This document shows positions 8,454 through 17,800 of a stretch of 64,000 nt of DNA, in pieces; the first letter of the stretch is position 1, and every line of letters starts with the position of its first letter. This stretch comes from Betaproteobacteria bacterium. Its GTDB lineage: Bacteria > Pseudomonadota > Gammaproteobacteria > Burkholderiales > SG8-39. The notes below the pieces were generated by a model that was not told where the DNA came from, did not search any database, and worked only from the letters and a program-made list of their open reading frames with translations. The stretch is from NCBI GenBank assembly GCA_004297625.1, contig SCTY01000068.1:124001-188000 (forward strand), written 5' to 3'. The position numbers were made by a program, and so were the translations under genes.

Positions 8454-9205
8454 ACGATGTCGCAGAAGAGATCGGGCTTCTCGGCGTGCGGCAGATGGCC
8501 GACGTTCTCGAGCACGTGCACTTGCGCCTTGGGCATCAGGCGCTTCAGCTCATCGGCGATTTTCGCCGGAAGGATCCGGTCCTCGCGGCCCCAGAGGATC
8601 TTCACCGGCACGTCGATGCGGTGCAGCCACTTGGGCAGGAAAGGATCGTGCAGCCGCGGCTCCCAGGCGAGGCGCGCGGTGGTGTGGCGGTTCTTGAGGC
8701 CGATGTCGACGGCTTCCGGCGTCACCGGCTCCGCCAGGCGCGCCTGCGCCAGCCGCTGATCGACGAAAAGGTTTTGCACCACCTCTTCGGGACTCATGAG
8801 AAAGATGTCGGCGGGCTGCACGCCCGGCGCCGCCACGCCGGCCGGGCTGACCAACACCAGCGACTTGAGGCGCGAGGTGTCGCGCACCGCCATCTCCATC
8901 GCGATCCAGCCGCCCATGGAGTTGCCGACGAGCGTCACGTTCCTCAGATCGAGCGCGCGCAGGAAGTCGAGATAGAAATACGCCTCGTCGTGGATGTTGT
9001 CGAGCCATTGCGGCTCGTCGGAAAGCCCGTAGCCCGGATGCTCGGGCACCAGCACGTCGAAGCGCGCGGCGAGCTTTTCCATGAACGGCATGATCGCGGG
9101 CGCACCGCTCGCGCCGTGCAGGAACAAGAGCGGCTCTCCGCTGCCGCCGCGGCGCAGGTTCACCTTGCAGCCGTCGACTTCGATGAAGGTTTGCTTGAAC
9201 GTCAT
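8444..9205 (-). CDS. Alpha/beta-fold hydrolase
   Basis: A 253-residue hydrolase. The oxyanion region is LLFLHGASG, the nucleophile elbow is GNSMGG with Ser as nucleophile, the acid is in the WGREDRILP segment, and the catalytic His is in NVGHLPHAEKP. The overall pattern resembles the meta-cleavage-product hydrolases and related C-C or ester hydrolases. It sits between metF (ATGA overlap) and the LLM monooxygenase (ten-base overlap), so a role downstream of a monooxygenase is plausible. The substrate is unknown. Confidence 0.88.
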   Translation of the reverse strand: MTFKQTFIEVDGCKVNLRRGGSGEPLLFLHGASGAPAIMPFMEKLAARFDVLVPEHPGYGLSDEPQWLDNIHDEAYFYLDFLRALDLRNVTLVGNSMGGWIAMEMAVRDTSRLKSLVLVSPAGVAAPGVQPADIFLMSPEEVVQNLFVDQRLAQARLAEPVTPEAVDIGLKNRHTTARLAWEPRLHDPFLPKWLHRIDVPVKILWGREDRILPAKIADELKRLMPKAQVHVLENVGHLPHAEKPDLFCDIVCK

Positions 9206-10110
9206 GTTTTCCTTTTCCTGCGCGTCACGCCGGACTCCTCTATGGCGGCGGGGATCTCGGCGAAGTTCATCGGCGCCATTACGTGCGCGCCGGCGACGCC
9301 GGGGATCTCGGCCAGCTCCTGCAACACTTCGACGCAGATGCGGCGGCCTTCGCGCTTCGGGTTCTGCGCGCGCTCCAGGCGCTCGACGATCGCGTCCGGG
9401 ATGAGCGTACCGAAGAGCTTATCGCGCATCCAGCGCGCCGAGCGCGCCGACGGGATCGGCGCCACGCCGATGAGAACCGGCAGCCGTATTCCGAGCTCGA
9501 GCAGGCGCGCGGCGTAGCGCCGCACCACGCCCGTGTCCATGCAGAACTGCGTCTGGATGAAGTCCGCGCCGGCCTGCGCCTTGGCGCGCAGGCCCCTCGG
9601 GTCCCAGGCGGGCGGCGGATCGACGGGCACGTCCGCGGCGCCGAGAAAAAGGTCCAAGCCGCCTTTCACCTCGGTGCCCGAAGGCAGCGCCTGCTCGCTG
9701 CGCATGCGGTGCGCCATCGCGAGCAAGGCTTTGCTGTCGAGATCGAATACCGGCTTCGCTTCGGGCTGGTCGCCGGCCTTCGGATCGTCGCCGGCGAGCA
9801 TCAGCATGTTGTGCACGCCGAGCGACACGGCGCCGAGGATGTCGGCCTGCAGCGCGAGCCGGTTGCGGTCCCGGCAGGTCATCTGGAATATGGGCTCGAT
9901 CCCGCTCTGCAGGAGGAAGTGCGCGGCGGCCAGGCTCGAAAGATGAACCTTGGCGCCCGCGCCGTCGGTCACGTTGATCGCCGTGACCAGCCCCTTGAGC
10001 GGCAGCGCGCGGCTCACGAACTCGGCGGGATCGGTCGACACCGGCGGCGTGATCTCCGCGGTAACGACGAAATCGCCGCTCTTCAGTCTCGCTTGCAGGT
10101 TGCTGGCCAT
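9202..10110 (-). CDS. metF: Methylenetetrahydrofolate reductase
   Basis: A 302-residue TIM-barrel flavoprotein that reduces 5,10-methylenetetrahydrofolate to 5-methyltetrahydrofolate. Recognisable parts are FVVTAEITPPVSTDP at the N-terminus (holding the catalytic glutamate), HLSSLAAAHFLLQSGIEPIF, the RDRNRLALQADILGA segment, and NMLMLAGDDPKAG. Its position at the head of an operon with an LLM monooxygenase and a hydrolase is unusual for a methionine gene. It could be a paralog serving one-carbon units released by demethylation, for instance from an aromatic O-demethylase. That link is inference. Confidence 0.82.
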   Translation of the reverse strand: MASNLQARLKSGDFVVTAEITPPVSTDPAEFVSRALPLKGLVTAINVTDGAGAKVHLSSLAAAHFLLQSGIEPIFQMTCRDRNRLALQADILGAVSLGVHNMLMLAGDDPKAGDQPEAKPVFDLDSKALLAMAHRMRSEQALPSGTEVKGGLDLFLGAADVPVDPPPAWDPRGLRAKAQAGADFIQTQFCMDTGVVRRYAARLLELGIRLPVLIGVAPIPSARSARWMRDKLFGTLIPDAIVERLERAQNPKREGRRICVEVLQELAEIPGVAGAHVMAPMNFAEIPAAIEESGVTRRKRKT

Positions 10111-10123
10111 CTATGATCGCGCA

Positions 10124-10738
10124 TTGCCCGAGCTGCCCGATCTTACTGTCTACCTGGAAAGCCTGGACGCGCGGATTGCAAACCGGCGCCTGCTGCGCAT
10201 CCGGCTGCTGAATCCTTTCCTGCTGCGCACGGCAGTGCCGCCCATCGCGGCCGCCGAGGGCAAGAAGGTGCTCGGAGTGGGACGTGTGGGCAAGCGCATC
10301 GCGATCGCGCTCGAAGGCGAGCTGTTCCTCGTCCTGCACCTCATGATTGCCGGCAGGCTGCGTTGGGACGGCAAGCCGCCGAAGCGCATCACGCTTGCGC
10401 TGTTCGAGTTCGAGAGCGGCACGCTCGCCTTCACCGAGGCCGGCAGCAAGCGCCGCGCTTCCCTGCATGTTGTCCAGGGCAGGGACGCGTTGCGCGCCAT
10501 GGATGCGGGCGGCGTCGAGATCCTGGACTGCGACCTCGAAAAATTCAGCGCGGTGTTGTTGTCTGAAAATCATACTTTGAAACGCGCGCTGACCGATCCG
10601 CGGCTTTTCGCGGGCATCGGCAACGCGGACTTTCCCGTCGCGCCTTCTCAAGAAGAGCTGGCCGCGCTCCATAGACGAACTGGGCTGAGCCGCTACCAGC
10701 CGATCGCCTTCGGCAGCCACAGCGCGATCTGCGGGTAG
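10124..10738 (+). pseudogene. Truncated Fpg/Nei-family DNA glycosylase
   Basis: The frame starts at a TTG that yields MPELPDLTVYLESLDARI, the standard N-terminus with catalytic Pro2 and Glu3. It continues through HTLKRALTDPRLFAGIGN, the start of the helix-two-turn-helix module. After GIGN the family sequence breaks: about 15 residues appear deleted, a short piece PSQEELAALHRRTG remains, and the frame then runs into DNA antisense to the dctM gene. The C-terminal zinc finger needed for DNA binding is absent. At about 204 codons it is well below the usual 270, so I treat it as a broken gene. Expression of a truncated product cannot be excluded. Confidence 0.7.
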
Positions 10739-12018
10739 AAGTACACCAGCACCAGGCCCACGAGCTGCACCGCGATGAATGGGAGCACCCCGAGGTAGAT
10801 GTGGCGCGTGGTGACACCCGCCGGGGCGACGCCGCGCAGGAAAAAGAGCGCCCAGCCGAAGGGCGGCGTCAGGAACGAGGTCTGCAGGTTGACGCAGATC
10901 AGCATCGCGAGCCAGGTGAGGTCCACGCTTTGCGACGCGAACACCGGCAGAAACAGCGGCACCGCGATGTAGCTGATCTCGATCCACTCGATGAAGAAGC
11001 CGAGCACGAAGATGAGCAGCATCAGGAACCAGATGTCGGCCGCCAGCCCGCCGGGCAGGAACTCGAACATGTCCTTGATCAGGTCCTCGCCGTGCAGCCC
11101 GCGGAAGGCGAGCGAGAACACCTGCGCGCAGATGAGGATGAACATCACCATGGCGGTGATCTTGGTGCTCGCCTGCACGGTCTCGCGCAGCACCTGCAGC
11201 GTGAGCCGCCGCGCGAAAAGCGTCACCAGGATCGAGCCGAGCGCGCCCATCGACGCCGCCTCGGTGGGCGCGGCGACCCCGCCGATGATCGAGCCGAGCA
11301 CTGCGAGTACCAGCCCGAGCGGCGGCAGCACCACCTTGATGAAGCGAAGCCACAGCTCGGCGCGCGGCAGGGCGTCGCGCTCGGTCTTGGGAACCGGCGG
11401 CACTCGCGCCGGCGACACCATGCCGACGATGACGACGTACACGCAGTACAGCGCCGCGAGAAGCAGCCCCGGCATCACCGCGGCCGCGAACAGCGTGCCG
11501 ACGGAGAGCTGCAGGATGTCGGAAAGCAGGATGAGGATCAGGCTCGGCGGAATGATCTGGCCGAGTGTGCCCGAGGCGCAGATCGCGCCGCAGGCGATGC
11601 CCGGGTCGTAGCCCCGGCGCAGCAGCGTAGGCAGCGTGAGCAGCCCGAGCGTGATGACGGTCGCGCCGACGATGCCGGTCGTCGCCCCCATCAGCACGCC
11701 GACGCCGATGATGCCGAGCGCCATGCCGCCGCGCAGCCCGCCCGCGAGGTGTCCGACGACGTCGAGCAGATCCTCGGCGAGGCGCGATCTCTCGAGCATC
11801 ACGCCCATGAACACGAACAGCGGGATCGCGAGCCACTGGTAGTTCGCCACCACGCCGTAGATGCGCGCCGGCACCAGGTTGAAGAGCCCCGGGCCGAAGC
11901 CGAGGAAGCCGAACACGAACCCGGTGGTGGCAAGCGTGAGCGCGACCGGCACGCCCGCCATGAGCAGCCCGAAGAACGCGACCAGCATCAGGATCGCGAG
12001 CACTTCGGTGAAGCTCAT
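10693..12018 (-). CDS. dctM: TRAP transporter large permease, DctM family
   Basis: A 441-residue membrane protein with about a dozen hydrophobic helices. Family segments include MLERSRLAEDLLDVVGHLAGG, read here in shorter parts, then GCSGTLGQ-like CASGTLGQIIPPSL and NLQTSFLTPPFGWALFFLRG near the C-terminus. It is the sodium-coupled core of a tripartite ATP-independent periplasmic transporter. The start overlaps dctQ by four bases (ATGA). With dctQ and dctP it forms a complete leftward operon that is separate from the fused TAXI-TRAP system at 1.5-4.4 kb. Confidence 0.93.
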   Translation of the reverse strand: MSFTEVLAILMLVAFFGLLMAGVPVALTLATTGFVFGFLGFGPGLFNLVPARIYGVVANYQWLAIPLFVFMGVMLERSRLAEDLLDVVGHLAGGLRGGMALGIIGVGVLMGATTGIVGATVITLGLLTLPTLLRRGYDPGIACGAICASGTLGQIIPPSLILILLSDILQLSVGTLFAAAVMPGLLLAALYCVYVVIVGMVSPARVPPVPKTERDALPRAELWLRFIKVVLPPLGLVLAVLGSIIGGVAAPTEAASMGALGSILVTLFARRLTLQVLRETVQASTKITAMVMFILICAQVFSLAFRGLHGEDLIKDMFEFLPGGLAADIWFLMLLIFVLGFFIEWIEISYIAVPLFLPVFASQSVDLTWLAMLICVNLQTSFLTPPFGWALFFLRGVAPAGVTTRHIYLGVLPFIAVQLVGLVLVYFYPQIALWLPKAIGW

Positions 12019-12518
12019 CGCAGGCTTTTCAGCTTTTCAAGCGCCGCCAGGGCTGAGGCGATACCCTGCACCAGCAAAAGCGCGAAGCCGAGCGGCAGCA
12101 GCCCTTTGAGGAGGTAGCGGTGCGCAATGCCGCCCGGGTCGGGCGAGCCCTCGTCGATGACGTAGGACTGCTGCACGTAATGCAGCGAGTACCCGATGAA
12201 AAGCGCGGCGATCGCGATGGCGAGCAGCGCGGAAACGAGCTCGACGGCGGCTTTCGTCCCGGGGCGGAAGCCGCCGAACAGGATGTCCACGCGCACATGC
12301 TCGCCGTGCCGCATCGCGTAGGAGCAGCCGAACAGGATCAGCGGCACGAGCAGATGCCACTCCAGCTCCTGCGCCCATACCGAGCCGACGCTGAAGAGGT
12401 ACCGGAGCACCACGTTCACCGACATCAGCGCCACGATCACCAGGGTGAGCCAGGACGTGCAGCGGCCGACCCAGTCGACGAAGCGCTCGATGCGGGCGCG
12501 CGGCCCGCGCTCAGCCAC
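12015..12518 (-). CDS. dctQ: TRAP transporter small permease, DctQ family
   Basis: A 167-residue protein with four predicted helices, including VALMSVNVVLRYLF and ELEWHLLVPLILFGCSYAM. The tryptophan-rich EWH region and a following RVDILF segment are typical of DctQ subunits, which pair with DctM in the membrane. It overlaps dctP by eight bases at its start and dctM by four at its end, so all three genes are translated together. Confidence 0.9.
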   Translation of the reverse strand: MAERGPRARIERFVDWVGRCTSWLTLVIVALMSVNVVLRYLFSVGSVWAQELEWHLLVPLILFGCSYAMRHGEHVRVDILFGGFRPGTKAAVELVSALLAIAIAALFIGYSLHYVQQSYVIDEGSPDPGGIAHRYLLKGLLPLGFALLLVQGIASALAALEKLKSLR

Positions 12519-13605
12519 GAATCTTTGCGTGGTAGACGGCTTCGCTATACCCCGCCCAGCTGTCGTACTTCGCCTTGAAGCTCATGTAGGAGGTATGAAC
12601 TTTCTTGGTGATCGGGTCCTTCGCCACCGCCTCGGCGAGCACCTGGTTGGTCACTTCGCGCAGCCGCTTCACCACCGCGTCGGGCAGCGGCTTGGCGGTG
12701 ACGCCCTGGTTCTTCACCAGGTCCTCCATCGCCTCGGCGTTGGTGCGCTGGCACCACGCCTCGCTGATGACGTTGCAGGCGGCGCAGGCGTTCTCCACCA
12801 CCGCCTGCAGGTCCTTGGGCAGCTTCTGCCACGCGGCGCGGTTGATCAGCAGCTCCGAGACCGTCGCGGTCTCGTGCCAGCCGGTGGTGTGATAGAACTT
12901 CGCCGCCTTGTGCAGCCCGAGCCTGCGGTCCTGGTAGGGCCCGACGAATTCCGCGGCATCGATCACGCCGCGCTCGAGCGCCGGGAAGATCTCGCCGCCC
13001 GGCAGCAGCTTCACGTCCACGCCGAGCGCCGCGTACACCTTGCCGGCGAGCCCGGGGATGCGCATCTTCAGGCCCTTGAAGTCGTCGACCGACTTGATCT
13101 CCTTGCGGAACCAGCCGGTCATCTGCACGCCGGTGTTGCCGCAGGGAAAGGCGACCATGCCGAAGGGCGCGTACACCTCGTGCCACAGCGGGATGCCGCC
13201 GCCGTCGTACAGCCAGCCGTTCATGCCCTGGAAGTTGAGCCCGAAGGGCACCGCGGTGAAGTACTGCGCGGCGAAGGTCTTGCCGGTCCAGAAATAGCTG
13301 TTGGCGTGGTTCATCTCCACGGTGCCCGAGCGCACCGCGTCGAAGCCCTCGAACGCCGGAATCAGCTCGCCCGCGCCGTACACCTGGATGCGCAGCCTGC
13401 CGTTCGACATCGCCTCGATGCGCTTCGCGAGATCGGTCGCGCTGCCGGGACCGTCCATGTAGAACGGCGCGCCCTTGGGATAGGCGCTGGTCATCTTCCA
13501 GTTGAAGCTCTGCTGCGCGCGCGCGACGTGCGGAAAACCTAGCGCTCCGGCGGCCGCGCTCGCAGCGATGCCGGCCTTGAGAAACTTCCTGCGCTGCTGA
13601 CCCAT
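12511..13605 (-). CDS. dctP: TRAP transporter substrate-binding protein, DctP family, Tat-exported
   Basis: A 364-residue periplasmic receptor. The N-terminus MGQQRRKFLKAGIAASAAAG carries a twin-arginine motif (RRKFLKAG), so it is probably exported folded. The mature part opens with FNWKMTSAYPKGAPFYMDGP, as in the DctP subgroup annotated for mannitol/chloroaromatic compounds, and includes GGEIFPALERGVIDAAEFVG, where the conserved arginine binds a carboxylate. These receptors bind organic acids such as 2-oxo acids and aromatic carboxylates. It is the first gene of the dctPQM operon, with AGGGAGGC-like ribosome sequence upstream. Confidence 0.92.
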   Translation of the reverse strand: MGQQRRKFLKAGIAASAAAGALGFPHVARAQQSFNWKMTSAYPKGAPFYMDGPGSATDLAKRIEAMSNGRLRIQVYGAGELIPAFEGFDAVRSGTVEMNHANSYFWTGKTFAAQYFTAVPFGLNFQGMNGWLYDGGGIPLWHEVYAPFGMVAFPCGNTGVQMTGWFRKEIKSVDDFKGLKMRIPGLAGKVYAALGVDVKLLPGGEIFPALERGVIDAAEFVGPYQDRRLGLHKAAKFYHTTGWHETATVSELLINRAAWQKLPKDLQAVVENACAACNVISEAWCQRTNAEAMEDLVKNQGVTAKPLPDAVVKRLREVTNQVLAEAVAKDPITKKVHTSYMSFKAKYDSWAGYSEAVYHAKIRG

Positions 13606-13753
13606 GATGCCTCCCCAGTTTTGTTGGAGCCCTTTTTAGCAAGGATCGCTCCAGGCCTGACCGGCCGAATTCAGGGTAAAACGCGCGCAAAGCGCCCGTC
13701 AACGGTGCATGCGAACCGGCCGGGTTCCCGCTCGTGGGGCGTAGACTCAAGCC

Positions 13754-14473
13754 GTGGCGAGCGCGCGATTTCGTTTCCACGGCGACCTTGCGCGGTTTCT
13801 GCGCGCCGATTGCCGGCAGGAGCCGCTCGATTACGCCTGCGCGCGCGCGGCGACGCTGAAAAATGCGATCGAGGCGCTCGGCGTGCCGCACACCGAGGTT
13901 GGGCGCATCGGCGTAAACGGCGAGCCGGCGACGCTGCAGCGCATCGTGCGCGACGGAGACGTAGTGGAAGTATTTGAAATCGGGATAGACCCTATTTCGG
14001 GTGAAATGGGGTCCGACCCCATTTTCCTTGCCGACGCCCACCTGGGAGGCCTGGCGCGCTTTCTCCGCATGCTCGGATTCGACACGCTGCACGAGAACGC
14101 CTTTGCCGACGATGAGATCCGGCGCATCGCCGCCGACGAGCAAAGGATCGTGCTGTCCCGCGACCGCGAGCTTCTGAAATGCCGCGAGATTGCGCGCGGC
14201 TGCTTCGTGCGCGCCCTCAAGCCCGAAGCGCAGCTTCGCGAAGTGGCCGCGCGCTACAACCTCGCGGTGAGCGCCCGCCCCTTCACGCTATGCCTGAACT
14301 GCAACGTGCCGCTGGAGCCCGTGGAAAAAAACGCAGTCGCGCATCGGGTGCCGGAAACAGTCCTTCGCCTGCAGCACGCCTATACCCGCTGCCCGGCCTG
14401 CGGCGGCGTCTTCTGGCCCGGATCGCACTATCAGCGGATGCTCGAGGCGCTCAAGCCCGTGATCGGCCGTTAG
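13754..14473 (+). CDS. Mut7-C RNase-domain protein with N-terminal ubiquitin-like domain
   Basis: A 239-residue two-domain protein. Residues 1-78 form a ThiS/MoaD-like beta-grasp (Mut7-C ubiquitin-type) domain: RFRFHGDLARFLRADCRQEP ... GVNGEPATLQRIVRDGDVVEV. From about residue 90 comes the Mut7-C PIN-fold RNase domain with DAHLGGLARFLRMLGFDTLH and DEQRIVLSRDRELLKC, followed by a zinc ribbon (CLNC ... CPACGG). The family is predicted to degrade or process RNA. The linker between the domains holds GIDPISGEMGSDPIF, which is encoded by a member of the dispersed palindrome family. Start is a GTG at 13754. It stands alone, divergent from the TRAP operon. Confidence 0.85.
   Translation: MASARFRFHGDLARFLRADCRQEPLDYACARAATLKNAIEALGVPHTEVGRIGVNGEPATLQRIVRDGDVVEVFEIGIDPISGEMGSDPIFLADAHLGGLARFLRMLGFDTLHENAFADDEIRRIAADEQRIVLSRDRELLKCREIARGCFVRALKPEAQLREVAARYNLAVSARPFTLCLNCNVPLEPVEKNAVAHRVPETVLRLQHAYTRCPACGGVFWPGSHYQRMLEALKPVIGR
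13984..14026. repeat. Dispersed palindrome, type B, in frame inside the Mut7-C gene
   Basis: The core AAATGGGGTC-C-GACCCCATTT (14005-14025) is a perfect inverted repeat, preceded by a partly matching copy with GACCC and GGGT pieces. It encodes the linker between the ubiquitin-like and RNase domains and keeps the reading frame open. Similar sequence occurs inside the UvrA gene and upstream of the hydrolase-LuxR gene. Confidence 0.8.
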
Positions 14474-14492
14474 CCTCGTAAGTTGCTGGTTT

Positions 14493-14524
14493 GCAGGGGG
14501 TAATCCCCTGCGCCGTTCGGCGCA
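14493..14524. other. Two adjacent hairpins between the Mut7-C and zinc-ribbon genes
   Basis: GCAGGGG (14493-14499) pairs with CCCCTGC (14505-14511), and TGCGCCG (14509-14515) pairs with CGGCGCA (14518-14524). The two stems share bases 14509-14511, so they could be alternative folds. There is no T-run directly after them, which makes a simple intrinsic terminator unlikely. A role as leader or transcript-end structure is possible. Confidence 0.4.
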
Positions 14525-14587
14525 GCCGCAACCCCGCTTGTTTCTTGCTTTGGTCCCGGAATATACGCATCTCGTGGCTGCGACTTC

Positions 14588-14794
14588 ATGAAGAACGTTA
14601 TCCGACTCGACGACTATCGTGAGCCGCGCCGTCCCGCCCGCGAGCCGCGGGTGCCCGACGCCCCGCGCTTCTTCTGCCTCAACTGCGATACCGATCAGTT
14701 CAAGCTCTACGCCTCCGGGATCGTGCACTGCGCGGCCTGCGGCGCGCTGATCCGCAACGTGGAAGTCATCAATCTTCAGGAACGGCGACGCTAG
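14588..14794 (+). CDS. Small zinc-ribbon hypothetical protein
   Basis: A 68-residue protein starting MKNVIRLDDYREPRRPARE. It contains two CxxC pairs, FFCLNCDTDQF and VHCAACGALI, the layout of a zinc ribbon. A basic, proline-rich N-terminal tail precedes it. The gene ends 16 bases before the UvrA start on the same strand, so the two may share an mRNA. The function is unknown; similar short zinc ribbons are often nucleic-acid or partner-protein binding. Confidence 0.65.
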   Translation: MKNVIRLDDYREPRRPAREPRVPDAPRFFCLNCDTDQFKLYASGIVHCAACGALIRNVEVINLQERRR

Positions 14795-14810
14795 CCGCTA
14801 AAATGGGGGC

Positions 14811-17800
14811 TTGAAGCAGGAACAAGTCCCCGGCGACGCGATCGTCATCCGCGGCGCGCGCCAGAACAACCTGAAGAATCTGACGCTGGTGGTCCCCACC
14901 GGCGAGCTCCTTGTCGTGACCGGCGTCTCGGGCTCGGGCAAGTCTTCGCTCGTCTTCGACACGCTCTACGCGGAAGGGCAGCGGCGCTACGTCGAGACCT
15001 TCAGCCCCTACGCGCGGCAGTTCCTCGACCGCATGGACAAGCCGCAGGTCGACGCCGTCGAGGGCATCCCGCCGGCCATCGCCATCGACCAGACGAACCC
15101 GGTGCGCACTTCGCGCTCGACCGTCGGCACGATGACCGAGCTGAACGACCACCTGAAGCTGCTCTTCGCGCGCGCCGCGAAGCTCCATTGCCGGGGTTGC
15201 GGCAAGCCGGTCAATCGCGATACGCCCTCGTCGATATTCGAGGACCTGCAGAAGCTGGGCGAGGCGCGCGTCGCCGTCACCTTCCCGGTTTCCATTCCGA
15301 AGAACTTCACGGAAAAGGAAATCGAGGAGCTCCTGCAGCGGCAGGGCTACACGCGGCTGCACTCCCGATCCAGGGCGCTGCTCGAAGTCACGCAGGACCG
15401 CATCAAGCTGCCGGCGGAGCGCTCGCGCGTTACCGAGGCGCTCGAAGCCGCGCTGCGCTTCGGACAGGGAAAAGTAAATATCTATGTGCAGAAATCCGGG
15501 GCGGAAAAATCGGGGTCCGTCCCCGATTTTGATTGTTACCGGTATTCCGCGGGCCTTCACTGCGCGAATTGCGACATTCACTATTCCGAGCCCACGCCGG
15601 CGATGTTCTCGTTCAACTCGCCGATCGGCGCCTGCGAGGCCTGCCGCGGCTTCGGCCGGGTCATCGGCGTCGACTTCGGATTGGTGATTCCAGATGAAGG
15701 CAAGACGCTGCGCGAAGGCGCGGTGCGCCCGTGGCAGACGGCGAGCTTCAAGGAATGCCAGGACGACCTCGAGAAGTACGCCAAGAAGCGGCGCATACCT
15801 CTAGATGTTGCGTGGTCTTTGCTCACTGAGGAGCAAAGGACTTGGGTCTTGGAGGGCGAGCCGCAGTGGGTGAGCTGGCGCAAATCCTGGCCGGGCGTGT
15901 GGTACGGCGTGCGGCAGTTCTTCAAGTGGCTCGAGAGCAAGGCCTACAAGATGCACATCCGCGTCCTGCTCTCGAAGTACCGCGCCTATACCGAGTGCGT
16001 CGAATGCCTCGGCACGCGGCTCAAGCCCGATGCGCGGCTCTGGACGATCGAAGGCAGGTCGATCCACGAGATGATGCGGCTGCCGATCTCGCAGACGCGC
16101 GAGTTCTTCGAGCACCTCGATTACAACGACGAAGCGACCGATCTGCTGCTGAAGGAAATCCGCACGCGCCTGGGCTACCTGTGCGACGTCGGCCTCGGCT
16201 ATCTGACGCTCGACCGGCAGTCGCGCACGCTCTCGGGCGGCGAAGTGCAGCGCATCAACCTCACCACCGCGCTCGGCACCTCGCTCGTCAACACGCTTTT
16301 CGTCCTCGACGAGCCCTCGATCGGCCTGCATCCGCGCGACATGGGGCGCGTCATCGAGGTCATGAAGCGCCTGCGCGACGCCGGCAACACGCTGGTCGTC
16401 GTGGAGCACGACCCGCAGATCATGTTCGCGGCCGACCGGATCCTCGACATGGGCCCGGGGCCCGGCGAGCGCGGCGGCGAGATCGTGTTCTTCGGCGCGC
16501 CGGAAAACCTCAAGTCCGAAGCGACGCTCACTGCCGACTATCTTTCCGGGAGGAAGCGCGCCGCAGAGCCGAGGCCCGCGCCGCGGGCTTTGCGGTTCAT
16601 CGAGCTCCTCGGCGCGGCCGAGCACAACCTCAAGAACCTCGACGCGCGCATCCCGCTCGAGCGGCTCGTGTGCGTGACCGGCGTCTCGGGCTCGGGTAAA
16701 TCGACGCTCGTGCAGGACGTGCTCTACCCGGCGCTGCGCAAAAGCATGGGCAAGCCCACCGAGATGCCCGGCGCGCACCGCGCGCTGCGCGGCGCCGACC
16801 GCATCTCGGACGTGGTGATGGTGGACCAGTCGCCGATCGGCAAGACGACGCGTTCCAACCCCGCGAGCTACGTCGGCGCCTTCGATGAAATAAGGGTTTT
16901 GTTTTCAAAGGAAAAAACATCCAAAGAGCGCGGCTACACGCCCGGCACCTTCAGCTTCAACTCCGGGAACGGGCGCTGCCCGACGTGCTCGGGCTGCGGC
17001 TTCGAGCACGTGGAGATGCAGTTCCTCTCGGACGTGTACCTGCGCTGCCCGGACTGCGACGGCCGCCGCTACCGCCCGGAAATCCTCGAAGTGCGCATCG
17101 ACGGCAAGTCGATCGCCGACGTCCTCGAGATGACGGTGCACGAGGCATCGCGCTTCTTCCGCAGGAATGAGGAAGTGCAGGCGCGGCTCGCCCCGCTCGC
17201 CGCCGTGGGGCTCGACTACTTGCGCCTCGGCCAGCCGGTGCCGACGCTCTCCGGCGGCGAAGCGCAGCGCCTGAAGCTCGCGGGTTACCTCGCGGAGAAG
17301 AACGTGGGCTCGGATCCCATTCTGTTTCTCTTCGACGAGCCGACGACCGGCCTGCACTTCGACGACGTCGCGAAGCTCCTCAGGGCATTCCGCCAGCTGC
17401 TCGCCGCGGGACATTCGCTGGTCGTGATCGAGCACAACCTGGACGTCATCCGTGCCTCGGACTGGATCCTCGACCTCGGGCCCGAAGGCGGCGATGCCGG
17501 CGGCGAGCTGCTGTTCGAGGGCACTCCTCGGGAGATAACTCAATTTGAAAAATCCTTTACAGGGCGTGCGCTGCGCGAGTACGCGGAAAAAATGGGGTCG
17601 GAAAAAATGGGGTCAGACCCCTTCAGGGCTCCAACGCCTGCCTTTTCCAGGAAGGGGTCTGACCCCATTTTTTCCAACGCCATCCGCATTCACAATGCGC
17701 GCGAGCACAACCTGAAGAACATCGACGTCGAGATCCCGCGCGGGCGCTTCACCGTCGTGACCGGGGTCTCGGGCTCGGGGAAATCCACGCTCGCCTTCGA

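Noticed and set aside
9202..10140. Riboswitch upstream of metF
   Set aside because: Only 13 bases separate the metF start from the divergent glycosylase frame, and no conserved leader pattern is visible.
17300..17330. GSDPI peptide in UvrA resembling the palindrome-encoded peptide
   Set aside because: The DNA here is not palindromic and the residues fit the normal approach to the Walker B strand.
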